Below are positions 10,301 through 22,900 of a stretch of 43,230 nt of DNA, piece by piece; the stretch's first letter is position 1, and every line of letters starts with the position of its first letter. The translations under genes were made by a program, and so were the position numbers. The notes below the pieces were generated by a model. The model made no database searches. It saw only the letters and a list, made by a program, of their open reading frames with translations, and was not told where the DNA came from. The DNA comes from Euryarchaeota archaeon UBA251 (GTDB lineage: Archaea; Thermoplasmatota; Poseidoniia; Poseidoniales; Thalassarchaeaceae). Location: contig DAFJ01000039.1 in NCBI GenBank assembly GCA_002497905.1, forward strand, positions 26,481 to 69,710, written 5' to 3'.

Positions 10301-10554
10301 ATTTCTTCGCTGCAGCTGGTGTCGATGCAAACGGCAACAAGGGTTCTGACGCGGCTCAGGCCAAGGTCGATCTTTCTGAGACAGTAGTTGATCCTGGCAC
10401 AACTCCAGGTGAGCAAACTGAGGATGTCGAGGGCACCATTTCGCAGAACGCGATTATGGCGATTGTCGGCGTTGTTGTGATTGCAGTCATCGCAGGTGCA
10501 GTTATCCTGACACGTGGCGGCGGCGGCGGCGGAGACGACGAGTTCGACTACTGA
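7354..10554 (+). CDS. Secreted, C-terminally anchored surface protein with CARDB, PKD-like and FnIII-like domains
   Basis: The 1,066-residue protein begins with a signal peptide (hydrophobic L-S-L-M-M-I-A-L-M-I-A, cleavage probably near residues 25-40). A CARDB-like beta-sandwich follows (about 45-195), then further Asp/Asn/Thr-rich beta domains. A PKD-like segment lies near 550-650 and two FnIII-like domains near 820-1010. A single membrane helix (about 1033-1052) follows, then a basic residue, six glycines and the acidic tail D-D-E-F-D-Y. This leaves nearly the whole protein outside the cell. The function is unknown; it could be an S-layer or adhesin component. Starts at 7354, 7363 and 7369 are possible; TATA distance favours 7354, and MKKT at 7369 looks like a natural signal peptide start. 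Codons ending in C (GAC, AAC, TTC, ATC) are frequent compared with the upstream permease gene, suggesting strong expression. Confidence 0.85.
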   Translation: MGVMTMKKTLSLMMIALMIASTLLYIVPDELNEESVPAEAGRSGTYEIKLHDVTSPRETYVDAFSGDARNQIEAGTDVKFVLVILNDGDQLVENLNVQVDVIANADGANPIRVAGTDEASGGDEAIGLTQFGAAYDNLSAGDYLANGAYTVRDSQGADLVWTPSNAGTYRIRVTLEDTTSQDTDLTNNQMEFDVTVVDWSDIGVSICWLDGNECHADEQAARTQAVTAGNAAPFRVSISAHSSIDDWQAREAKMSVSFSGSFDGTMSTVDDPLNPGSQATIASFQGNSPEYTLGNSTTGVEVWHNVSDIEQTSDNGAHPNPCPANTNPCLQTRMLVDNGQTFSIDGYMVADTDSTSGFSAFSVSVQFDGHTVYTGEALDESSNDTQGSTLINYESVSEIDDRAGNNFGSITGTFGVFHNIRMQSLTLGDDGVFGGVLNVGQQWLKATVLHDGSDQTNTYDWNVTFQVTGPDGNMMEYWADECTMMEGEEAYSHKLLGVDDSGMEGATMEGIACMQVFITPGDHSIRAVANFLDTTRTELTASDNQRATQIEGINDIPNVDIRLGDLLNDPPVVGDPLSFEARASDSETEDPAMLSYAWQLSGGTRAEVDIDTCMEGVGMTMCNLDFTDFMWIGGNSIKLIVCDEFGACGEDIEQLNVWNRFGPQEYTGGAGDAAWTANYSLTYNTAVGTNVTFTNADAITGADLGMTASYDSVIAFNVGPGNDPSGTQMSYYTFTPVDVGPESLVVSFSGDIANDYSLWFQGSTGWTSMSTIKTANDNGGVTLSWSQPGDIPNLKDTTYAVFIASSTDEPPATGLDCNGVERGASGEIVVDWTYVDSALLDTSEDRIEFLVDDVLKNTLNVSTTSHTFVGVHAQAYKFDVRVVNGVGANSTVCSHASITADGQVDPSPTVSGMTATVSASDITLNWNAENVDDVDHWMVCWSVGFDFAASDFDGLTCEEMTDASTSVTLSKQTVCAGTCAGEYFFAAAGVDANGNKGSDAAQAKVDLSETVVDPGTTPGEQTEDVEGTISQNAIMAIVGVVVIAVIAGAVILTRGGGGGGDDEFDY

Positions 10555-10570
10555 TTGGCCTAACCAATCA
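10552..10570 (+). terminator. Hairpin overlapping the stop codon
   Basis: A perfect 7-base inverted repeat (TGATTGG, loop CCTAA, CCAATCA) includes the TGA stop codon. It is followed 12 bases later by a second hairpin. It may be part of a 3' end processing or termination structure. It has no T-tract. Confidence 0.4.
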
Positions 10571-10582
10571 CGCTGAGTTATA

Positions 10583-10608
10583 CTTCGGACCTAGAGATGG
10601 GTCCGAGG
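10583..10608 (+). terminator. Hairpin downstream of the 1,066-aa surface protein gene
   Basis: The arms CTTCGGACC (10583-10591) and GGTCCGAGG (10600-10608) pair over nine positions with one U-G pair and an 8-base loop. They are followed by TATTTCTCTCC, a weak pyrimidine tract. This is the best termination or mRNA 3' end candidate for the upstream gene. Confidence 0.5.
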
Positions 10609-10868
10609 TATTTCTCTCCATAGTCGAATGATTACCGCTCAGGTTATTCTTTGAGCACTTGTGCTTTTCTAATCGGGTATTATTCCAGAAGGCCAGGCAT
10701 AGTTTCCTTCTGTAGAAATATCTCGCTCGATCAATTTGGGCTTAATCCCTAGATTATGAGTGTTACAAATCAAACGTACCATTCCGAAAACGGCTTCGAA
10801 AAAAATCTTCATTTTTTTGCTTATTTTGCTGTTTTTCGTTTGTTAATCAAACTATCCGCACCCATATG
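10609..10868. other. Gene-free AT-rich stretch between the two surface protein genes
   Basis: No convincing small gene is seen here. The stretch becomes strongly AT-rich toward its end. An A7 run (10799-10805) and a T7 run (10812-10818) form an inverted repeat with a six-base loop, and a T5 run lies at 10832-10836. Oligo-T on the plus strand is the usual archaeal intrinsic termination signal, so read-through from the upstream gene may stop here. The rest is presumably promoter-proximal DNA for the giant gene. Confidence 0.45.
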
Positions 10869-10876
10869 GTTATAGC
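10869..10876 (+). promoter_or_regulatory. Probable TATA box for the giant surface protein gene
   Basis: The sequence ggttatag lies about 48 bases upstream of the ATG at 10921, which predicts a leader of roughly 20-25 bases. A GGGGT lies just upstream of the start codon, and a small inverted repeat (CTGT-GCAT-ACAG) lies within the predicted leader. The TATA match is imperfect. Confidence 0.45.
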
Positions 10877-10920
10877 CAAAATAGAGCCTCATATGCTGTG
10901 CATACAGTGGGGTATGTGAA

Positions 10921-13900
10921 ATGATGACAAAGAAGAATGTGACAACAAGTATCGGCTGGCTCGTATTGACGCTGCTGATGTTGGGAATGAGCTGGAGTGC
11001 TGCAGTAGCCCCCGCCACGGACGTGGCGTCGGGTGCCGAGGAGGTCGACACCGTCGACGAGTCCGAGGATTTGCTGGCACTTCCTGAGAATGACGTAACG
11101 GTTGGATTGGAGGAATTCGATCCGGCCAAGGAGCTGCTCGGAAGCCGAACAGAGAACTCCAAGACTTACATCGGTGAAGACGGAGAACGTCTCGCAGTTG
11201 TCGGGGCTGGTGCGATGCACTACCTTGAGGATGGTTCTTGGGAGGAAATCGATCTCAATATCGATTCCACTGCGACAGGCTGGGAGGTCACGAAGAACTC
11301 CTTTGAGACCCAGTTCTCTAGCAGTCTCCAGGACGGCGTAACAGTCCAGTTCGATCAGAACATCGATCCGATTCGCTTTGGACTCAACCCGATGCCTGCT
11401 TGGTTCTTGGGCGAGGGCTTCAGCCCCATGCCATACATTGAGGAGCCTGCAACTGAAGGCGTCTCTGTTGGTGCCAACGTAATCCGTTATCCGGTGAACA
11501 TCAATGCAGAGATTGACTATGTAGTCACCAGCGAAGGTGTCAAGCAGAATCTGAACATTCGCGACATGCCATTTGCTCCTGATGGTTTTGAGGGATACTT
11601 CGGTCTTCAAGAGACCATGATTATTCCTTCGGGCCACGCTCTCTTCATTGGCGATTCCATGATTGAAGACGGTGGCAAGTTGACTACCACGAACACAAGT
11701 ATCGATATCCGTAACATTGAGACAGGTGAACTACTGGTGGTCATTGACCGGCCTTTGATTTATGATCAGAGCAACGTTGACGGCGATTCACCCGATGGTC
11801 ACCTTGGCCTCTATGTGCTTCGCTCCTTCGGCGAAGTCATCGAAATCGCTACTGTAGTCGACTCAGATTGGCTCCTCAGCGAAGAACGCGTTTACCCGGT
11901 CCAGATTGACCCCACTATCAGTCAGGGAACCCAGCGTTCAGGATACGCATACTATTACCGCACCACAGGCTGGTGGTCCTCCACTTACGAGCGTGCATAC
12001 TCAACGAACAGCCTGTTCAGCGTTGGTACTTGCCGTGGATACCGAAGTGTCCAGTCCTGCACTACGAGTAGCGCTTACAGTTTCTACTACCGCTATGCTT
12101 GGTACCGCTTCGACTTCAACAACGCAGTCCCAACGGGCGCTACAGTCCAAGATGCGGATTTCTACGTCCACATGGGGCGATACCGATCTGGTTCCGCTCA
12201 GATGGTAATGTCGGTCCTCAAGTCCGGTTCGAGCCAGTCCTCCAACCATATTGACCCGAGTTCATACCTCTTCAGCAGTGGATACAGGTTGAATCAGATG
12301 ATTCGAAACAGTGCTGCATCGAGCAGCACGACAACCCTCAACGATCCAGGATACTACTGGAGCGGTATGCAGTCTCGAACGCTTGACTTCAACACCAATG
12401 GTGAGTCAGACATTCAGGACGCTATCGACGGGAATGCAGCTGGAAGCAATGGGCACGTTATCGGTCTCGGCCTAAGGAACGGCAACTCAAACGAACCGTT
12501 CTGGTACATGTGTGGAACGAGCACATACAGTTACTGTAACTCTGCAAGTGAACTCCCGAAGATTACAATCAGTTACACAGGTGGAAGCGACACTAGCCCG
12601 CCACAAGCCGACTTCGCACCATATACTGGTCTAACATCATACCGTGAGGACGCTCGTACGTTCTACATCGGCCTGACAGACAGTTCTGGAGTGGACACAA
12701 CTAGTTCTCAAGGACCACGTCTTCACTACCGTGTGAACAATGGTTCGTACACAGCTGTGACTGCGACCTCGATTGGCACCTGCCTTGCAGGTCAGAAGTG
12801 CAATTTCAAGGCACAGATCCCAGCAGTGAGCCTCGGTGACTATGTCCAATATTTCTGGGCATACCGTGACTTGTCCACAACTGGCCCTAACAATGGTCCA
12901 AACACAGGCACCACTCCATCTGGTGGCACTGGGACTCCGGCTTCAATCACGCCTCCATCAACACCTTACAACTACTTCGTACAGGATGTGGAAGATGCGC
13001 CGCATGACCAGCGCAAGTCACAGATTGCAGTTAACGAGCAGAGTAACTACTTCTACTACCAAGCTCGAAACTTCTTCACCTATCAGGTGACAATGTGGGA
13101 GAACAACCGAGAATACATGATTGAGTTGGATACAAGCAATTGTGGTACAGGTTCTTCATCCTGTTTCAAGACAAGTGGTCTGCAATGGAACGCGAAGTAC
13201 ATGGGTTCACGTTACACGACCTACACTACGTCTACTAGTGTGACTGCTAAGGTTGCCAGTGTCCCTGGTCTCACCTTTGCGGCCGATGATGGTCCTGGAA
13301 TGAACCTGATGTACTACTGGGATACCACCACATCCTCTCTTGGTGTCCTTGGTTTAGGCACACAGACTGGTATTGATGAACTGGTATCGGGCGGTCTAAC
13401 TCAGACAACGCTAGCCAGTGGAAATACGGACGACGGATACGTTCGTGTCACAATCCCAACTGACTATACTGGTTACTTCGGTGATCTGCCACTCAACGGC
13501 AGTTCCTCTGGATCGAGCACACCTGGCAATAACTACTGGTCCTCGACCTCGAGAAACATGGCATGTGTTGGTTCGAACGGATATTTCTATCTCGTTCGTG
13601 GTAACCCGGCATACTGTACAACATGGTTCTCTACAAGCTACAAGTTCAACGGATTCAACGTCGGTGTTACCGACACTCGGTTCAATGCAGCTGGTGGACC
13701 TAACATTGTCTCCAAGGCAAGCAACATCCGCCCGACCCCAGACACCTTCCCACCAGTCATCGACCACGCAGGTCTGATGGATTCATACACTGAGGATGGT
13801 CGAACCATCAAGTTCCTTCTGAGTGATGCAGGTGATCCTCCAACAGGAATGAATATCACTGCAGGACAGGATTCCAATGGGGACCTTTACCGGCCATTCA

Positions 13901-16900
13901 TCAGGTATCAGGTCATGGATTCAGTTAACGGTTCTACGACATGGTCTAGTGAGACTGTGGTTGCTATGACTCCATCAGGTGGATTCAGCAGCTGCGAGAT
14001 GGCAGAGTGCGATTGGTCAGCAGTTATCCCTGGAACAACCCGTGGCAACTCTGTTCAATACACTATCCACGCACGTGACAACAATGGTAACATGGTGAAC
14101 ACATCTGCGTTCTCCTACGATCTGGTTACACCAACGAAGGTCATGACCATTGAGTGGCATAATCAGAACTGTGGATTCGGTTCCCAGTATCAGTGCAGTT
14201 GGCAGGTTAAGCTATACGATGTGTCTAATGAGATTGAATTCCTCTATGACACCTCCAGCCAGATGTACTACGATTACGAGAAGGTCGGCTATCAGTCACC
14301 CAACGGTGCTGTTGGCGACGACATTCTTGGCCGAGGTAGTGGATACCAGTCAGGATACACGCCTTCTCGCTGGACAGACAACTACCGCATCGCTACTGAT
14401 GGAAATAACCACGGTTACGAGGCATTCCAAGTTGGCATGACTGAGTTGTTTAACTATGACCTAGAGATGGAAGGTTCCAGCAATGGTCGACCTTACACCT
14501 ACTACTGCACACGCTATTGGAGCAGCTACAGAAACCAGTGCAGCACAGTCATCGACCTACCTGCAGGCTTCGATTTCGAATACTTCGGAACAACCTACAG
14601 TGGTAACAGCAGCCACAAGATCCACGCGATCCGCCACGGCGCAATGCAGTTCTCCACGAGTTCCTCAAGTAACTCTGCACAGATGATGTACTACGGTTGG
14701 GGCACTACCATGCCTGCCATGCCTTCCACTGGAAGTTATGTCCGTAACGTGGACCTTGCTCCATGGTGGGGTTACTACGCATCGTACTACTGCTATGGTG
14801 GTTCAAGCAATCAGGATTGTTCGATTAGATCCAAGGTAATTCCATTCGATGGTGCTGGAAGCGATGTCTCTGCAGACATCAATCAGGACACTATATGGGA
14901 TCTTGAGATGAGTCCGATTCGAGTTAATCCTGCGAACGGTGACTATGTTACCGTTAATGCAGACTTGACTATCGAGTCAGGTGTTGAGATTCAGATTGCA
15001 GAGGGCAAGGGTATCCTGTTCAATGGAGCTTGTAACAAGCTCTGGGTGAATGGTACCGAAGATCTACCGGTGAACTTCACAGATCTTGGAACAACCTCTG
15101 CTAAGGCACTTGGTCTGGCATTCACAAACGGTTGCACTGCAACCACTGGAACGCACACGACCGATGATCGCCATCAGTTCACTTTCGCGAACTTTGAGAA
15201 CATGACCGTTGCAATCAGCGCGGGCAGTGCACATGGCAATGCTCCTCGATACAACGGAAATGTTGGCGACTTCTCCATGGAAAACATGACTTTCACCAAC
15301 GTCGGTAAGGCAATCAGCCACGGTAGCGGTCAAGGTACATCGTTTACTATGACTGGATTCAGTATCAGTCAGGCGGCTGACGCTTGTATGGATCTGCCTG
15401 AGGATTCCATCGTCGAACTCCGATGGGGTACGATGGACGAGTGTAACACGAATTGGAACGACTGGGGTGGCGCGATTGTCAACTACCCAGGTTCCAGCGG
15501 CGGTTCTCTAACCATGGAGAACGTTACCATCACTGATGCACGATCTAACGGTATCAGCGTTGATTTCGATGACCTATGGTTGAGCAACGTATCGATCACC
15601 ATCCCTGATCTTACCTCGGATGCTGGTCGACCAGGAACCAACTGGAACCCAGACGGTGCGGTCTATCACGACCCAACCAGTACCTCCGGTTCGAGTTTCT
15701 ATGCATACAACCTCGACCTTGAGGGATACTATCGTGCAGTATACACTCAGGCAACTGACTCCATCACGATGGATGATATCGTAGGAACTGGCATGGAGGG
15801 CTTCATTTCGGTGATTCCTGCGGGTTCGAACACGGTCATGGGGCCAACTGGTGACGATGCAATCTTCAACGATATCGATGTCACTGGTACGAGCAACAGC
15901 CAATCCCAGTTGTATCTGGAAAGAACCCGGCCTACGTCGATTGATAACGTAGCCTTCACCACGACAGGAACAGCACCTGGTCTACACTTCGTAGGCAGTT
16001 CTCCTGACTCTGGCAAGGTATTCGTCAATAACTACGATGGAGCACACATCGGTGTCTACGGATGTGGTTGGAACATCGAGGCCAAGGTTGTCGCAATTGA
16101 CACCGACAACACGGGTGTTGTCTCCAATTGCGGTTCTTCCTCTTCTTCGAACATGGTGACCATTTCAGAGGGCGATCTTGACTACTCTGGTAGCACGCAT
16201 GGCGCAGCCTTCGCACAGAACACAATCCTTACGATTGCTGTGTCAAACATCGATTCGGACTTCGTGAACGTTGGTCAATCCCACACCGGTGGAAGTGTCC
16301 GATTGATTGACGTCACCTACGGTAGTGACGACTGTGTGACCGCGGCTAACGGTTACGAGGGACAGAGCACCTGCCCAACTTATGTCAGTCACCCTGGCGG
16401 AGAACTCTTTGTCGGTGAAACGGCAACTGTCGGTGTATATCGTACCATCAACGGAGCTAACACCTACGTTGCTGACCACGCTGTTACGACTACGGTCGTC
16501 ACCAAGAGTGGTACTTGTCCAGACGTGACAGCTTCGGGTAGTTGTACGGTGAACGAGGTCGCAGTTGTTGGTACTGTAAGGACTGCTGGAGGCGCCAATA
16601 ACGGCCTTGCAGAAGCGTGGTTGATCACAGACCGGTTGGAGTATTCCTCTTCTGGAACTGTCGTCAGTGACACTTACACCGATCACTCATTCAGTATCGG
16701 TGGAGGCGCAGGTCAGAACCTTACAACACCTGCAGACGTGTGGTACACCTCAAACTACAACGATCAGAACCACGATCTACCACTAGAGGTGGGCGATCGA
16801 GCGGACTTCATGCTAGAGGCTTACCCGCAGGATTGGAATGGAGCAACAAAGGACTGTAATTTCCTAAATGTTGATGATGGCTCAGGTTCAGGTAACACGT

Positions 16901-19900
16901 CTTCATACATGTTGTCTGGTGAGAGTTATGCTCTCTACACTTTGCAGATTATTACGCTATCCACAAACCTAGTTTTGGATAATTGTAATCTGCACCTCAA
17001 CGGAACCAAGTTCAGTGTGAACAGTTCAGCAACCAACAGCCCAACAATTACGCTGCGTAACGGAGCCAAGCTCCTCCTCACTGGCGGAGTTGCTTCGGGT
17101 GGAGTCGACGGATACATCCGTGCTACATCCAGCCTCTATGGTTGGACGATGAACATCGAGAATGGTGAACTCAACATGGATCACAGTTTCATTCGCGATA
17201 TGAAGCAGGATTCCGCAACTAAGAGTGGTCTGTTGATTGGTGAAGGCGCTACAGTGCGTATGGAGAATGGTTCCTATGCACTTGGATCCTACGCCAGCAA
17301 TGCCGATATGGCGACCATCAAGGTCAACGGTGGTACGCTCATTGTCGACGACGCTCGGATTAGTAACAACCAGAACACTGGTGTTGGACTACATATCGAG
17401 AACTCTGCTTCGACTGACCTCGATGATATCACTGTCGAGAATGCAGGAACTGGAATCATGGTGAAGAGCGCTGCTCCATCCATCGATGACTTCACTCTTG
17501 CTAACAACGACGTTGGTATGGAGAATTACGGTGGAATGAGTCTTCCGACCATTTACCGTTCCCCTCTTCTACAGGGTCAATCCGGATGGGTAACTCACGA
17601 GATCGATATCACACGTTTCGCTAACGATGATGACGTTGTTCAGATGGCATTCAACTCCGTTTTCGCAGGTGGTAACGCTCACTACTACGCATATAGTACG
17701 AGTTACTACTACATGGTTTACGACCGACTGCGCATCTATGTTGATGACGGCACAGGTTCAGACTTGGATAATGATGGTACGGATGAGGACTTGATCACCT
17801 ATGGTCACCCGATGACTCTTAACACGGATTCTGACGCAACCTATGGCGAGCCACCTCATTGGGACTGTAACGCATACGGCTACAAGTACAATCCTGGCGG
17901 GTCCTATCAGTATGCATACTATTACTACATGCTGAACTACGGTCCGTCCCAACTTGCATCTAACGGTTCTTGGTCTGGTTCGAACGCGGGCTCTCCATTG
18001 AACTTCGGTTTCAGGATGGAAGCAGCAGACGGGTTGACTCAGGCCACGAACTACTATCCATACCACTTCTGGGGCGGATACTGGCCTAGTTTCTATCCTA
18101 ACTCTCCTGACTCAAGCCGTGGAATGTGGGGGTCATACGGTTCCTGTATGGATTACGCGTACCGCTATGGTACTCCTAACCCAGCTGGTTGGAGAATCGA
18201 GTTCCCTCCAGTATCCACACCTGCTTCGAACTACGAATCGGTCACCTTGAAGATTGACGTATTCCACAACAGGAACAACTACTTCGAGGACCGCTTCGAC
18301 TTCCTCTACCGTGGAGGTGTAGACCACACTCAGATGGGACAGTGGGCTCGTGAGTTCGGTGTTGCTCAGATTAACAATGGTCAGATTACTGGTTCAGACA
18401 CAGGTATTCTCGTCAGCGGTGGTCGCGCAGCAGGAAGCATCAGTGATGTGACTATTACTGCGCCTACCAACGAAGGAATCCTCATTGATGGATCCAACGC
18501 CATGTTCTTTGATGACATCAACGTTACTCAGGGTGCTTATGGTGTTCGCCTGACCACTTCCGGTGCGGGTTCCACTTCCATGACGAACATGGAACTTTAC
18601 GATCAGTCCCAGAGTGGAATGGTCCTAGCTGGTTCCACTGGCCTCACCTTCGGTGGAGAGGTTGTTCAGTCCGCAACATCTGGAATCAATGTCCTCAGTT
18701 CAAGCAGCGTTGACTGGGCTTTCGACGGTCTCATGGTTCGTGATTCCACAGTTGGAATGAACCACGCAGGCACAGGAGATGTCCGTATGTTGGACTCGAC
18801 TTTCCAGGATAACACCGATGACATGACAATCGGCGCGGGAACTGTGACATATGTCGAGGGTACGATTGCCGATCAATCCTCGACTCAGACAGTTATGGTG
18901 AATGGTGCAGGCGAGTTCTCAAGGAACCGCCTCTATGATGTGGGTCTACTGGCCGATAGCACCGCAGCTCCAGGTGTTCATCTGAAACTCCTAGATGCCG
19001 ACAATCGCCTTGTTGCTACTGCCACAACCGATTCGGTAGGTGTTGCGGAGGATATGGAGTTCACAGCATATACTGTTGACTTCTCCGGACATCAAGCGAA
19101 GAACCTCGCTGGAATGACTCTAGCAGGCGTATACGTAAATGAATACACCAGTACTTCACGTGACTTCCGATACATCATGGAGAGTGTTACCCTAGCGGAC
19201 GTTCCAACGAACGCTGACACCATCAACATGGTGGATTCCGTCGACATACACGTGTGTTACCGATACACGTCTAGTAGCTACAACAACCTGCGTTCCTGCT
19301 CGAACGTTGGTTATGGTGGTTCAGCCACTGTAGGTTCACTCACCCAATACGATGCATACTACGGTATGAAGGAGGATGATGGGAATGACAAGGTCATCCT
19401 AATGGATCACGCCTACAACTACCTAGATAGCGCGAACGAGGCGTTCTTCAACAACTCGATCATCTTCGTGACTGGTGGATACAATGGCGTGGCAGATATC
19501 CGTATCGAGTATCCTTACACTCGGACAATCAATATGGACAACACTACGATTATCTCCGTAGGTGCTAACAATGGTGATCGCGGTCACGCATTCCGATTAG
19601 GATACAGTGGTACCTCCAACTATGCTGGATTCAACATCAACAACACTGACATGATTGGAATTGCGACGATGGCATCTGGCCGTGGATACTACGGTGCCCC
19701 GGCAGAATTCATCGTAACCAACAGCACATTCTCTCACTATCGTGTACCACCTGCAGGTAGTAGCGTGGAATACAACGACGTTTGTGTTTCAACAGCAGGA
19801 ATTGCCGATGCTAGAATCGAGGACAACACGTTCTACGACTGTCAGGCTGGCGTAATGATTCCATACAACTACTACGCTTACTCTACCTATTACAGTGGAA

Positions 19901-22900
19901 CTGGTACCGATGACATGATTGTTGAAGGCAACACGTTTGTTGACACAACGTCTCTTGGTTTCTGGGCATACCTGAACACCAAGGCGGATGACATCCTGAT
20001 CAAGGACAACACCTACACTGGATCTACGATCCCAACTTATGGTGTCTACATCCAGGATGCTACAACGAACTCCATCGACATCTTCGATAACGATATTCTC
20101 GCGGAAAACCCAATCTACTCTCGCAGTGGAAAGCAATGGGATATCGATGGCAACACCATTCGTGGTGTCAGCAGTGCATCTAACGCAGGCATCTATCTCC
20201 AGAGTGGTCACGGAACAATCACCGACAACGAGTTGATTGATGCAGACGGCGGTATCTCTGTCTACGGTGTTCGTGGCAGCAACGATGTAGACATCAGGGA
20301 CAACACGATTTCATTCACCTCTGGCCGAACGCCAACAAGCGCGGTTGGAATCAGTGTAGACAACTGTGGAACAACTTCCACAATCAACATGAGTGGCAAC
20401 GATGTCTCGACAATCTCGAATGCTCTAGTGACAGACGGCTGCACAGTCGTCGATGAAGGGAGCTCCTTCACCAGCCTTGGTGGAGCAGCAGCTAGAGTCC
20501 ACACTGTCGAAATCCGTGCTTCGGTCTTCTCGCCGCAGAACATCACCGTATCTGTTGGCGATACTGTTCGCTGGCACGCAGTTCAATACAACTCGGATCC
20601 GAACAACTACCAGCACAGCACTACTGAGAACACAACCGGTTCACCTGTCTGGGACAGTGGTCTAATGAACAACGGTTCGTATTTCGCGCACACCTTCACA
20701 TCAACTGGTGTGTATGAGTATCATTGCAGTGCTCATCCTAACATGTATGGCACAGTGACCGTAACCACAAGTTCTGGTCCGTCCCTTGCATCTATTGGTG
20801 TGAATGTTGCTGGATCAGATGACTGGCTTTCCTTCTCGAACACAAGTATCAGCGGATTCGGTACTGGAATCCAAATGGAAGGTGGAGAACTCTACCTCGG
20901 TGGAACACCTCAGGCTCGAAGCGGTAGTGGTGTTCTGATTGTGGCAGATGGATATGGTGTTGATGCAGAAGATGTCGACATCAGCGTCGATGGAGCTACT
21001 ATCGATGTGGATGACACCAATGGTATTGCTGTCAGTTCCGTATCTAGTAGCGGTCTACACGATCTTGACATCGCAGACCTAAGCACTAGTGGTGATATCG
21101 GTCTCCTGACTGACAAGCACAAGGACTTCCGATGGAACGGAGGTACGAGTACTTCTGATACCACGTTGAAGACAATCAACACCGCGTCTGGTTCGATTGA
21201 GAACATGACTTGGAGCGGCACTAGTGTCCAGATTAATGCAGGTGCTTTCAGCACAGTGACGAGTGTCGGTAACGGCGTCCTCGACTCTGCGAAGTTGGTT
21301 GTCTCCAGTAGCGCGATTGTTCACGAAGCAAACCTGTTGAATCTCGATGTCACTCACATGGGTCAAGCGGCCTCTGATGTGGCACTGACCATCAGGTCGA
21401 CTGAGGACTACAATACTCTCACTGGCGGAACAGTGCCTCTTGTGGCTCACTCCCGTGCAGAGTATGTCAGCCCATCATGGCGCACCCGTGCTGGATCTGT
21501 GATTCAGACCGACGGTGACCTTGCTGATTGGTTCGGTGATTACACCGCTGAGTCGAATATCGCTGACGACATGATGCCTGGTTCAGTAGCCAAGAACCTC
21601 ACCTCTGGTGGGGAGATGAGAATCACTTGGGATGCTACGAACGTCTACATCGGCATTGTTGGTGTGACTTTCACCGCGTCGGACGGAATGATATACCTAG
21701 ACACCGTTCCAGGTGGTAGTTCTACAGGCGACAACTGGTATGTTACGCACAACCTCCCATTCCAGGCTGACTTCATGCTCTTCGCAGAGGATGCAACCAG
21801 CTGGGGAATCAAGCGTGTGACCCCAACCGGTAACTGGGTTGATGTCACGTCTTCGTGCAATGGTATCTCCTCCTTCGTAGGATTCGGATACCCTGGTGTG
21901 ACCTCGACGTTCAACTTGAACTCCGAGTTTGCTATCCCATGGTCATGTATCGGTTCCCCGACTGATGATGTCCGCTGGCTGACAGTGGTTCAGAACGAGA
22001 ACACAGGTCACGTCCTAGCTGCCTTCCCACCACAGGTGTGGGATCAGGCTAATGCGACTGCCCAGAACTTCTACGACTTCGGTGGCTTCGACCTCACTGG
22101 AACGGATCTTGCAGATGGAACTCTCGATGACTTCCTCCTCATCTTCCGAACCTATGCGGGCACAACGACTCCAACCCCTGCTCGGCCTTACGATATCATC
22201 GTCAAGGTTCGTGATGCTCAGAACGACTACTGGGACTGGGGAGAGAGGAATAACGTCATGATGTCTACGAACCAGAATGTTGAGATCGATATCCTCCGTG
22301 CTAAGCCAGTCATCCAGAACCTAATCGACGTCACCGTCGATGAGGATACCGGAATGACGTCGCTAAGTATGACGGAATTGGCAACTGACTTCCAGACACA
22401 GGATGTAAACCTGTCATGGGAGATTGTTGACTCTGCAGCGAACACTCACACATACATCACACCGTATTCTTACGGCCTGAATGGGCAGTCTCTCGAGGTA
22501 TCGACTCTCGCCGACCAGTTCGGTGGTCACCGCCTCAAGGCGACCGTGACAGACGCTGACGGCCTGAACGCGACACAGACCTTCTTCTGGAACGTCACCA
22601 ATGTTAACGACAAGCCAATCATCTGCAACTCGTTGAATGATTACAATAGCAACGACTGTGGCCTCGTCCTCACCGACGACGGCCAGGGCGGAATCAACAT
22701 CCGTGATGAAGCAGCAATCGATGGTGCGAACGGATTCACCGTTCCAAAGAGCCTTGGTAGCGTCTTCAACCAGTCAGGAAGTTTCGTGATTGACATGGCA
22801 AACGAGAACACTCAGTCGGATAACAACCCATACGCGGTTCCGCAGATCTACAACTGGACTGCTACCGCCGATGGATGTATCCCATTCGATATCTCAATGG

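Noticed and set aside
10799..10836. A7/T7 runs considered as a replication origin or A-tract bend
   Set aside because: There are no origin repeats or initiator gene nearby. The runs are more simply explained as AT-rich terminator or promoter DNA.
10870..11637. Open frame of 255 codons on the minus strand over the start of the giant gene
   Set aside because: It lies opposite a clear signal peptide and conserved coding sequence, and its translation has no recognisable domain. Long antisense frames are expected opposite genes with this codon usage.
17640..18330. Tyr-rich tandem codons in the giant gene considered as a DNA repeat array
   Set aside because: Runs of tac/tat are short and irregular and reflect protein composition; there is no regular period or spacer, so it is neither a tandem repeat nor a CRISPR array.
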